Shown here: positions 57,469-64,000 of the stretch, piece after piece
Position numbering within the stretch: the first letter of the stretch is position 1
How the letters are laid out: each line of letters begins with the position of its first letter
Assembly: GCF_003112515.1 (NCBI RefSeq)
Contig: NZ_BEVZ01000003.1
Coordinates: 124,001 to 188,000 of the forward strand
Direction of reading: 5' to 3'
DNA: 64,000 nucleotides
Origin: Streptomyces fragilis
GTDB taxonomy: Bacteria > Actinomycetota > Actinomycetes > Streptomycetales > Streptomycetaceae
The notes under the pieces: generated by a model
The model's input: only the letters and a program-made list of their open reading frames with translations
Databases searched by the model: none
What the model was told of the DNA's origin: nothing
Translations under genes and position numbers: made by a program

Positions 57469-57866
57469 TGCGCGTTCTCCTTCAGGGTCTCGACGGTTCG
57501 CTCGGGCTTCGGTGAGACGGTGTGCGCCTCGGCGCGGCCCTTCCGGTACAGCACGGCCGCGACGACGGCCCACAGCGCGGTGACGATCAACGCCGCCCAG
57601 CCGCCGTCCATGACGTTGGAGAGGCCCAGCAGGAGGGCCAGCGACAGGAACAGGAGGACCATGTAGCCGGCGAAGCCCGCGCCGCCGTACATGCCGGCCG
57701 CCTTGCCCGCCTTGGTCGCCTCCTCCCTGATCTCGGCCTTGGCCAGCTCGATCTCCTGGCGGAAGAGGACCTGCAGGTCCCCCGTCACCACGGACAGCAG
57801 CTCGCCCACGGACCTGTCCCGCTCCTGCGGCTCGTACGAGCCGGACGGGGGAGGAGTGGAGGCCAC
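57444..57866 (-). CDS. holin-like (Phage_holin_3_6/DUF1469) membrane protein
   Basis: 140 residues from a GTG at 57866, with GGAGG 7 nt upstream. SVGELLSVVTGDLQVLFRQEIELAKAEI precedes two hydrophobic segments, GFAGYMVLLFLSLALLLGLSNV and WAALIVTALWAVVAAVLYR. The family name derives from phage holins, but chromosomal copies in such operons are not lysis genes. The start is 1 nt after the preceding stop, so it is coupled. Confidence 0.85.
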   Translation of the reverse strand: MASTPPPSGSYEPQERDRSVGELLSVVTGDLQVLFRQEIELAKAEIREEATKAGKAAGMYGGAGFAGYMVLLFLSLALLLGLSNVMDGGWAALIVTALWAVVAAVLYRKGRAEAHTVSPKPERTVETLKENAQWARHPTE

Positions 57867-57867
57867 C

Positions 57868-58488
57868 TCACACCTCCGGGTACGGACGTCCACGATCCGG
57901 TGCGCCGCCGTACGACGGCTGCGGGGTGACCGGCGGGTACGCGTCCGCCGCGCCGGAGACCCGCGGCTGCCCCTGCCCCGACCCGTCGGACCCGTCGGAG
58001 CCGGAGGCGCCCTTCGCCGCCCGCGCCAGACGTCCCACGGCCATCCCGGCCAGCACGGCGCCGCCCAGGAACGCGCCGGGACGACGACGGGCGAAGCCCT
58101 CCAGGTCGGACACGAGGCCGTCGGCCCCCTGGCTCTCCAGGTAGTCGGCCGCCCGGTTCCCCCGGTCGGCCACCTGGGCCACCAGCGTGCGGGCGGGCGA
58201 GTCACCACGGGCGTGCGCGGCGAGGCCGGAGAAGTCCCCCGCCCACTGCCGCAGCGTGCCGGCCGCGCGCCGTGTCTGCTCGTCCGCCTCGTCCTTCGCG
58301 CGGTTGCGCAGGTCCTGGATGACGGTGCCCGCCTGCTGCCGCGCCTCACCCGCGACCGCCTGAGCCTGTTCCGCCGCGGTCCCCGCGACCTGGCTCGCGC
58401 CCTGCCTGGCCTTGTCGACTGTCGAGGCTGCCTCGGTTCTGACCTTGTCCCCGGTCGTCCCGTTTCCGGTCTCCACGGACTCACTCAT
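57868..58488 (-). CDS. coiled-coil, membrane-associated hypothetical protein
   Basis: 206 residues from the ATG at 58488. Long Ala/Gln/Arg-rich coiled coil (TVDKARQGASQVAGTAAEQAQAV), then VSDLEGFARRRPGAFLGGAVLAGMAVGRLARAA, a hydrophobic segment, and a Gly/Pro/Tyr-rich tail. It is the first gene of a three-gene operon with the holin-like and DUF3618 genes, probably acting as one membrane complex. Confidence 0.8.
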   Translation of the reverse strand: MSESVETGNGTTGDKVRTEAASTVDKARQGASQVAGTAAEQAQAVAGEARQQAGTVIQDLRNRAKDEADEQTRRAAGTLRQWAGDFSGLAAHARGDSPARTLVAQVADRGNRAADYLESQGADGLVSDLEGFARRRPGAFLGGAVLAGMAVGRLARAAKGASGSDGSDGSGQGQPRVSGAADAYPPVTPQPSYGGAPDRGRPYPEV

Positions 58489-58654
58489 CGGCGACTGCTC
58501 CTCTTCGGTGTCCCGCCTGCGGTCCCGTACCGCGGACCGCCTGTCCGCACACGAGTGGCCGTATCGGGCGGGAATGACACGTCTTGTCCCGAGATGAATG
58601 ACGGGAGCGGGCGCTGCACCACGGAACGGAAAGCACGCGGCGGGCGTGGCGGAA

Positions 58655-58697
58655 AAGGCCGCCGGAGCGAACGAGAACCGTTCGCTCCGGCGGCCTT
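58655..58697 (-). terminator. perfect 19-bp hairpin terminator after the PAP2 gene
   Basis: AAGGCCGCCGGAGCGAACG and CGTTCGCTCCGGCGGCCTT pair without mismatch around AGAAC. It lies 26 bp past the PAP2 stop and upstream of the coiled-coil operon. No other element was recognised in this 235-bp gap. Confidence 0.88.
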
Positions 58698-58723
58698 CTG
58701 CCCGGCGGTCGGGGGCCCGGCGG

Positions 58724-59665
58724 TCAGGGTGCCCGGCGGCCCACCGGCGGCACGGATGCCGCGGAGTGCGCGGGCCCCGCCGGGGCCACGGACGCCGCCG
58801 AGGCGACCGGTTCCGCGCCCGGCGGCCCCGACGGGGCCGCAACCGGGGGCGGCGCGGTGCGGTGGAAGGGTCCGGGGACCGCGGCGGCGCCGTACCAGAG
58901 CCGCGCGACGGCGAAGCCGAAGGCCAGGCACAGGAGCCCGCCGACGGCGTCCAGCCAGAAGTGGTTGGCGGTGGCGACGATGACCACCAGCGTGGCCGTC
59001 GGGTACAGCAGCGCCAGCACCCGCACCCACGGCACCCTGGCCAGCGCGTACACCGTCAGCCCGGCCCAGAGCGACCACCCTATGTGCATGGAGGGCATCG
59101 CCGCGTACTGGTTCGACATGTGCTTGAGGTCGCCGGAGGCCATCGACCCCCAGGTCCCGTGCACCAGCACCGTGTCGACGAACATCGAGCCGTTCATCAG
59201 CCGCGGCGGCGCCAGCGGGAACAGGTAGTAGCCCACCAGCGCGACCGCCGTGGTCGCGAACAGCACCGTACGCGCGCCGGAGTAGAGCAGCGGCCGGCAG
59301 CGGAACAGCCACGCCAGGACGCCCAGCGTCACCACGAAGTGCAAGGTGGCGTAGTAGTAGTTCATGCCGACGATCAGCCAGGTCACGGAGTTGATCGCCT
59401 GGTTGACCGTTTCCTCGACGGCTATGCCCAGCCGGTTCTCGACGTCCCACAGCCAGTCGGCGTTGCGCAGCGCGACGGCCCGTTGCTCGGGCACGGCGTT
59501 ACGGATCAGCGAATACGTCCAATAACTCACCCCGATCAGCAGGATCTCGAACCAGATCCTCGGCCGGCGCGGCGTGCGCACACGCCGCAGCAGACCCGGT
59601 CGTTCGTCCGCGCCCGCGACTGTGTCGGGAACGGCCTGCCGCGGGCGGCCTTCCAAAGCGGTCAC
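58724..59665 (-). CDS. PAP2-superfamily membrane phosphatase
   Basis: 313 residues with six hydrophobic segments. The PAP2_3 motifs are visible as YYLFPLAPPRLM (KxxxxxxRP variant), YAAMPSMHIGWSLW (PSxH with catalytic His) and ATANHFWLDAVGG (SRxxxxxHxxxD variant with catalytic His). The set fits the inositol-phosphoceramide-synthase-like subgroup. A Pro/Ala-rich tail of 45 residues follows the last segment. The lipid substrate is not known. Confidence 0.88.
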   Translation of the reverse strand: MTALEGRPRQAVPDTVAGADERPGLLRRVRTPRRPRIWFEILLIGVSYWTYSLIRNAVPEQRAVALRNADWLWDVENRLGIAVEETVNQAINSVTWLIVGMNYYYATLHFVVTLGVLAWLFRCRPLLYSGARTVLFATTAVALVGYYLFPLAPPRLMNGSMFVDTVLVHGTWGSMASGDLKHMSNQYAAMPSMHIGWSLWAGLTVYALARVPWVRVLALLYPTATLVVIVATANHFWLDAVGGLLCLAFGFAVARLWYGAAAVPGPFHRTAPPPVAAPSGPPGAEPVASAASVAPAGPAHSAASVPPVGRRAP

Positions 59666-59813
59666 GGTCCCTCACCCATGGCACGTCAGTCTGCCAGAAA
59701 TGCCTTACCCGACCGATCATCCTCCGGAAGGATCCCGGTCGCATTTCGTTCACCGGAACCCTTAGGGGACCGAACCGTTCGCGGACCGAACCTCCCGGCG
59801 GGGAACCGGCCGT

Positions 59814-60908
59814 TCAGCGGGAGGCGCCCGGCCCGGCGGCCGGCGCGGACGCGGTGGAGCCGCGCACCACCAGCTCCGGCATGAAGACGAACTCGCTCTG
59901 CGGAGCGGGCGTCCCGGCGATCTCCTCGAGCAGCGTGCGCACCGCGGCCTGCCCCATGGCGGGGACAGGCTTGCGGACGGTGGTGAGCGGGGGGTCGGTG
60001 AAGGCGATCAGCGGCGAGTCGTCGAAGCCGACCACCGAGATGTCCACCGGCACTTCGAGGCCCAGACCACGGGCCGCGCGTATCGCGCCCAGCGCCATCA
60101 TGTCGCTCGCGCAGACCACCGCCGTGCAGCCGCGGTCGATCAGGGCGGTGGCGGCCGCCTGGCCGCCCTCCAGGGTGTAGAGCGAGTGCTCGACCAGCGA
60201 GGCGGTCTCGGCCTCGGACAGACCCAGGCGCTCGCGCATCGCCGAGGTGAAGCCCTCTATCTTCCGCTGGACCGGCACGAAGCGCTGCGGCCCCAGGGCC
60301 AGCCCGATGCGGTGGTGGCCCAGCGACGCCAGGTGGGTCACCGCCAGGGACATCGCCGCCCGGTCGTCGGGGGAGATGAACGGCGCGCGCACCTGCGGGG
60401 AGAAACCGTCGACCAGCACGAACGGGACGCCCTGCGCGCGCAGCCGCTCGTAGCGGCCCATGTCGGCGGAGGTGTCGGCGTGCAGGCCGGAGACGAAGAT
60501 GATGCCGTCGACGCCCCGGTCGACCAGCATCTCGGTGAGCTCGTCCTCGGTGGAGCCGCCCGGGGTCTGGGTGGCGAGCACCGGGGTGTAGCCCTGGCGG
60601 GTCAGCGCCTGGCCGATCACCTGGGCCAGCGCCGGGAAGATCGGGTTCTCGAGTTCGGGCGTGATGAGCCCCACCAGGCCCTCGCTGCGCTGGCGCAGGC
60701 GGACGGGGCGTTCGTATCCGAGGACGTCCAGCGCGGCCAGCACGGCCTGGCGGGTCGCGGCGGCGACTCCGGGTTTCCCGTTGAGAACCCGGCTGACAGT
60801 CGCTTCGCTCACTCCCGCCTGCGCGGCGATGTCGGCAAGCCGTGCGGTCACGGGACGGGACTGTACCGGCCTTCGGGCGCGTGACTTGTACGCGGGCTGC
60901 TGCGTCAT
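59814..60908 (-). CDS. malR: MalR, LacI-family repressor of maltose/maltodextrin genes
   Basis: 364 residues from the ATG at 60908, with AGGGAG close upstream; the known S. coelicolor protein starts at the position of the GTG at 60851. LacI HTH: RLADIAAQAGVSEATVSRVLNGK. The effector domain contains LVGLITPELENPIFPALAQ, DGIIFVSGLHADTS, VGFDDSPLIAFTDPPLTTV. It represses malEFG in the absence of maltose and is divergent from malE with CTTGCA-type sites between. Confidence 0.93.
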   Translation of the reverse strand: MTQQPAYKSRARRPVQSRPVTARLADIAAQAGVSEATVSRVLNGKPGVAAATRQAVLAALDVLGYERPVRLRQRSEGLVGLITPELENPIFPALAQVIGQALTRQGYTPVLATQTPGGSTEDELTEMLVDRGVDGIIFVSGLHADTSADMGRYERLRAQGVPFVLVDGFSPQVRAPFISPDDRAAMSLAVTHLASLGHHRIGLALGPQRFVPVQRKIEGFTSAMRERLGLSEAETASLVEHSLYTLEGGQAAATALIDRGCTAVVCASDMMALGAIRAARGLGLEVPVDISVVGFDDSPLIAFTDPPLTTVRKPVPAMGQAAVRTLLEEIAGTPAPQSEFVFMPELVVRGSTASAPAAGPGASR

Positions 60909-60960
60909 GCGCTCCCTGTTTCCTCGTGGCCTTCGATGATGGGCCTTCGTCTACGGACCC

Positions 60961-60983
60961 GCAAGAACTTGCAAAGTCTTGCA
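60961..60983. promoter_or_regulatory. MalR operator, malR side
   Basis: GCAAGAACTTGC (60961-60972) is a palindrome containing CTTGCA, and a second CTTGCA follows at 60978, 10 bp later. Reported Streptomyces MalR sites use CTTGCAG half-sites. It lies 53 bp upstream of malR. Confidence 0.75.
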
Positions 60984-61138
60984 CAGGCGTACGAGGGGTC
61001 GCCCCGGAAGTGCGACTCACGCCACACCGGGCGAAGTTGCTCCGCTTATGTGCCGGTTTGACCCAGGGCCGACCGGCCAGATCGGCTCTTCGGGAGACGG
61101 CTCGGACGCGACAAGGACACGGTTCGGCAGCTTTTTTT

Positions 61139-61200
61139 CTGCAAGGTCTTTCGCACGGGTTGCAGCGCTGTTACGTTTCCGGTCGCCCGCCGGTTGCAAG
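61139..61200. promoter_or_regulatory. MalR operator, malE side
   Basis: CTGCAAG (61139-61145) and TTGCAG (61160-61165) are inverted half-sites 14 bp apart, with a further TTGCAAG at 61194-61200. They lie 47-108 bp before malE within the 338-bp divergent region. No other structure was recognised between the two operator clusters. Confidence 0.75.
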
Positions 61201-61246
61201 GACGCAGCCGGCCAGTGCACCGGGCACAGACCCTCAAGGAGAACTC

Positions 61247-62518
61247 ATGCGGCGTGGCATAGCGGCCACCGCGCTGGCGGCGTCCCTCGCTCTGACGGCG
61301 ACGGCGTGCGGCGGGGAAGGCGACGACTCGAAGGCGGACGGCCCCGTCACCATCACGTGGTGGGACACCACCAACGCGACGAACGAGGCGCCGACCTACA
61401 AGGCTCTGGTCAAGGAGTTCGAGGCCGCCAACAAGGGCATCAAGGTCAAGTACGTCAACGTGCCCTTCGACCAGGCGCAGAACAAGTTCGACACGGCCGC
61501 CGGCTCCTCCGGCGCCCCGGACGTGATCCGTGCCGAGGTCGGCTGGACCCCCGCCTTCGCGAAGAAGCAGTACCTCCTCCCGCTGGACGGCACCGAGGCG
61601 CTCGCCGAGAAGGACGCCTTCCAGCCGAACCTGATCAAGCAGGCGCAGTACGAGGGCAAGACCTACGGCGTCCCGCTCGTCACCGACACCCTCGCGCTCG
61701 TCTACAACAAGAAGCTCTTCGCCGACGCGGGCATCGACAAGGCCCCCGCCACCTGGGACGAGCTGAAGAAGGCCGCCGCGACGATCAAGTCGAAGACCGG
61801 CAAGGACGGCTACTGGGGCTCCACCGCCGGCTACTACGCCATGCCGTTCCTCTTCGGCGAGGGCACCGACATGGTCGACGTGGCGGGCAAGAAGGTCACG
61901 GTCAAGTCCGCCGAGGCGCAGAAGGCCTTCGAGACCTGGAACGGCCTGTTCGACGGCAAGGGCCTGCACAAGGCCGACGGCACCGCCGACGCCTACGCCC
62001 ACATCCAGGACGCCTTCATCAACGGCGAGGTCGCCTCGATCATCCAGGGCCCCTGGGAGATCACGAACTTCTACAAGGGTTCGGCGTTCAAGGACAAGAA
62101 CAACCTGGGCATCGCCACCGTCCCGGCCGGCTCCGCCGGCAAGGCCGGCGCGCCGACCGGCGGCCACAACCTGTCGGTCTACGCCGGCTCGGACAAGGCC
62201 CACCAGGAAGCCGCGCTGAAGTTCGTGAAGTTCATGACCTCCGCCAAGTCGCAGGAGTCCGTGGCCCTCAAGAACTCCACGCTGCCCACCCGTGACGACG
62301 CCTACACCGACAAGGTCAAGGCCGACCCGGGCATCGCCGGCTACCAGGGCGTCCTGCCCGCCGCCCAGCCCCGTCCCGAGCTGCCCGAGTACAGCTCGCT
62401 GTTCGGCAAGCTCGACGCGGAGCTGCCCGCCATCGCCGGCGGCAAGAAGACCCTCGACAAGGGCCTGACCGCGATCGAGACGGAGATGGCCAAGCTCCTG
62501 CCGGGCTTCACCAAGTAA
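61247..62518 (+). CDS. malE: MalE, maltose/maltodextrin-binding lipoprotein
   Basis: 423 residues from the ATG at 61247 with AAGGAG upstream. A lipoprotein signal (LAASLALTATACGG) places it outside, anchored to the membrane. Type-1 solute-binding motifs: VTITWWDTTNATNEAPTY, AKKQYLLPLDG, GVPLVTDTLALVYNKKLF, and INGEVASIIQGPWE with aromatic sugar-contact residues. It is the first gene of malEFG and is controlled by MalR. Confidence 0.96.
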   Translation: MRRGIAATALAASLALTATACGGEGDDSKADGPVTITWWDTTNATNEAPTYKALVKEFEAANKGIKVKYVNVPFDQAQNKFDTAAGSSGAPDVIRAEVGWTPAFAKKQYLLPLDGTEALAEKDAFQPNLIKQAQYEGKTYGVPLVTDTLALVYNKKLFADAGIDKAPATWDELKKAAATIKSKTGKDGYWGSTAGYYAMPFLFGEGTDMVDVAGKKVTVKSAEAQKAFETWNGLFDGKGLHKADGTADAYAHIQDAFINGEVASIIQGPWEITNFYKGSAFKDKNNLGIATVPAGSAGKAGAPTGGHNLSVYAGSDKAHQEAALKFVKFMTSAKSQESVALKNSTLPTRDDAYTDKVKADPGIAGYQGVLPAAQPRPELPEYSSLFGKLDAELPAIAGGKKTLDKGLTAIETEMAKLLPGFTK

Positions 62519-62544
62519 GACCGGCAGCCTCGACCGGGGCGACT

Positions 62545-62572
62545 GCCGGATCCGACCTGACACGGGTCCGGC
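62545..62572 (+). terminator. malE-malF intercistronic hairpin
   Basis: GCCGGATCC and GGGTCCGGC pair with one mismatch around a 10-nt loop, in the 132-bp gap. Such hairpins often attenuate transcription so the binding protein exceeds the permease. Confidence 0.55.
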
Positions 62573-62650
62573 GGTCGTCCCCGCCACGGTTGCTCCCCTC
62601 CCCCTCTCCCGACGAACGGCCGTCTCTCCGGCCTCGAAGGTGTCGTTTCC

Positions 62651-63586
62651 ATGATCGCTGCGATCCGCCACGGATGGCGCCGGCACTGGTACGCCTACGC
62701 GATGATCGCGCCGGTGGTCCTCGTGCTGGGCGTGCTCGTCCTGTACCCACTGGTGTACGGCTTCTGGCTCACCCTGACCGACGCGAACTCGCTGAACTCC
62801 GCGCGCACCATCGGCGTGAACGAGATCGAGGCGACGTACAAGTTCGTCGGGCTGGACAACTACGCGGACATCCTCTTCGGTGAGACCGCGTACGACCGGT
62901 TCTGGTCGCACTTCATCTGGACCATCGTGTGGACCGTCGCCTGTGTGACGCTGCACTACACGCTCGGTCTGGGCCTGGCCCTGCTGCTCAACCAGAAGCT
63001 GCGCGGGCGCACCTTCTACCGGCTGCTGCTGATCCTCCCGTGGGCCGTGCCCACCTTCGTCACCGTCTTCGGCTGGCGCTTCATGCTCGCCGACGAGGGC
63101 ATCATCAACGCCGGCCTGGAGCTGCTGCACCTGCCGACGCCCCTGTGGCTGGAGGACACCCTCTGGCAGCGGGTCGCCGCGATCATGGTGAACACCTGGT
63201 GCGGCGTGCCGTTCATGATGGTCTCCCTGCTGGGCGGCCTGCAGTCGATCGACGGCAACCTCTACGAGGCGGCCGAGCTCGACGGAGCGTCCCCCTGGCA
63301 GCGGTTCCGCTACGTCACCCTGCCCGGCCTGCGCTCGGTGAGCTCCACCGTCGTGCTGCTGGGCATCATCTGGACCTTCAACCAGTTCGCGGTGATCTTC
63401 CTGCTGTTCGGCACCAAGGCGCCGGACGCGCAGATCCTGGTCACCTGGGCCTACTTCCTGGGCTTCGGCCAGCAGCCGCGGGACTTCGCCCAGTCGGCGG
63501 CCTACGGCATGCTGCTGCTCGCGATCCTGGTCGTCTTCACCTCCTTCTACCGCCGCTGGCTCGCCCGCGGCGAGCAGCAGTCCTGA
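62651..63586 (+). CDS. malF: MalF, maltose ABC permease
   Basis: 311 residues, six hydrophobic segments. The binding-protein-dependent permease EAA loop is EAAELDGASPWQRFRYVTLPGL near residue 208, given in part as EAAELDGASPWQRF, contacting the ATPase. NQKLRGRTFYRLLLILPWAVP is typical of the MalF/ UgpA subgroup. It pairs with MalG. The ATPase (probably MsiK) is not next to it, as usual in Streptomyces. Confidence 0.95.
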   Translation: MIAAIRHGWRRHWYAYAMIAPVVLVLGVLVLYPLVYGFWLTLTDANSLNSARTIGVNEIEATYKFVGLDNYADILFGETAYDRFWSHFIWTIVWTVACVTLHYTLGLGLALLLNQKLRGRTFYRLLLILPWAVPTFVTVFGWRFMLADEGIINAGLELLHLPTPLWLEDTLWQRVAAIMVNTWCGVPFMMVSLLGGLQSIDGNLYEAAELDGASPWQRFRYVTLPGLRSVSSTVVLLGIIWTFNQFAVIFLLFGTKAPDAQILVTWAYFLGFGQQPRDFAQSAAYGMLLLAILVVFTSFYRRWLARGEQQS

Positions 63587-63596
63587 GGCAGGAGCC

Positions 63597-64000
63597 ATGA
63601 CTACCCACACCCTCGAGACCCCCGTCGAGGCGGCACCGGCACGGACCGCGCGGAAGGCGGTGCGCCGCCGCGGCGAGACCCGCCCGCTGGTCCGGGTCGT
63701 CTCGCACGCCGTGCTGATCGTCGCGAGCCTGATCGCCGTCCTCCCGGTCGCCTGGATCTTCCTGCTGTCGCTCGGCCCGGACAAGGACGACTACCTGCGG
63801 CCCGGCGGCATCTTCGGCAAGGCCACCCTGGACAACTACGTCACGGTCCTGACCGACACCAACTTCCTGTACTGGCTCAAGAGCTCCCTGATCGTCTCGC
63901 TGGGCACCACCGTGCTCGGCGTGCTGATCGCGGCCACCACCGGCTACGCGGTCTCCCGGATGCGCTTCCCCGGCCAGAAGAAGCTGATGTGGGTGCTGCT
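63597..64000 (+). CDS. malG: MalG, maltose ABC permease, N-terminal part
   Basis: Starts at the ATG at 63597 with GGAG 2 nt upstream, 10 bp after malF, and runs off the right edge at about residue 134. An N-terminal Arg-rich tail (ARKAVRRRGETRPL), a first membrane segment (LIVASLIAVLPVAWIFLLSL) and IVSLGTTVLGVLIAATTGYAVSRMRF, in part GVLIAATTGYAVSRMRF, match MalG. The EAA loop is outside the window. Confidence 0.95.
   Translation, partial: MTTHTLETPVEAAPARTARKAVRRRGETRPLVRVVSHAVLIVASLIAVLPVAWIFLLSLGPDKDDYLRPGGIFGKATLDNYVTVLTDTNFLYWLKSSLIVSLGTTVLGVLIAATTGYAVSRMRFPGQKKLMWVL

Noticed and set aside
57444..57866. Phage holin gene as sign of a prophage
   Set aside because: The gene is in a chromosomal DUF3618 operon with no phage genes nearby; such holin-like proteins are common in actinobacteria.

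Overview
The window is a stretch of Streptomyces chromosome. G+C is very high with strong third-position G/C bias, GTG and TTG starts are common, and many families are typical of the genus: DrrA/DrrB-type exporters, SARP regulators, MEDS and SpoIIE partner-switching proteins, GlnA2/GlnE and MalR-MalEFG. As I recall Streptomyces gene order, glnA2, glnE, malR and malEFG form a conserved neighbourhood, and they appear here in that order. I found no rRNA, tRNA or CRISPR array.

Layout. 0-10.9 kb: a truncated secreted M4 protease, a sensor kinase/LuxR regulator pair, a MazG-like/PhzF pair, a lipoprotein, a stand-alone Prim-Pol domain, an Rsm22-type methyltransferase, a Gfo/Idh/MocA oxidoreductase, a Tat-exported PhoD phosphatase and a DoxX protein. 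10.9-18.5 kb: a partner-switching locus without a sigma factor. It holds MEDS-ATPase, MEDS-STAS and STAS genes facing a 1580-residue fusion of histidine kinase, receiver, SpoIIE phosphatase and anti-sigma-type kinase, followed by another STAS gene. 18.5-34 kb: methionine aminopeptidase, F420:NADPH reductase, a SARP-NTPase regulator with a 23-unit heptad repeat, a DrrAB-like exporter, panB, an EEP-domain membrane protein, an MFS exporter, and the nitric-oxide genes nsrR and hmp with an NsrR-type operator.

34-39 kb: glnA2, then a compact islet. A 27-bp piece of the glnA2 3' end recurs 3.4 kb downstream with one mismatch. Just inside each copy lies an identical 18-bp repeat made of two TGGGCC-type half-repeats 11 bp apart. 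Between them are an A+T-richer AIPR-family (abortive infection) gene and one small unknown gene, with no integrase. This core-arm/arm-core layout looks like an integrated element moved by an enzyme encoded elsewhere, or the remnant of one. I consider it the most interesting feature of the window.

39-53 kb: accessory genes between glnA2 and glnE. They include a minimal GntR regulator with an operator array, MerR/membrane-protein and LysR/benzoylformate-decarboxylase/MFS units, a class II-like Fic protein, deaminase, ICL/PEPM and Nudix genes, and an XRE/DUF2975 pair with a twin operator. 53-64 kb: glnE, a DUF3618/holin-like membrane operon, a PAP2 enzyme, and malR facing malE-malF-malG with CTTGCA-type MalR sites. 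malG runs off the window end.
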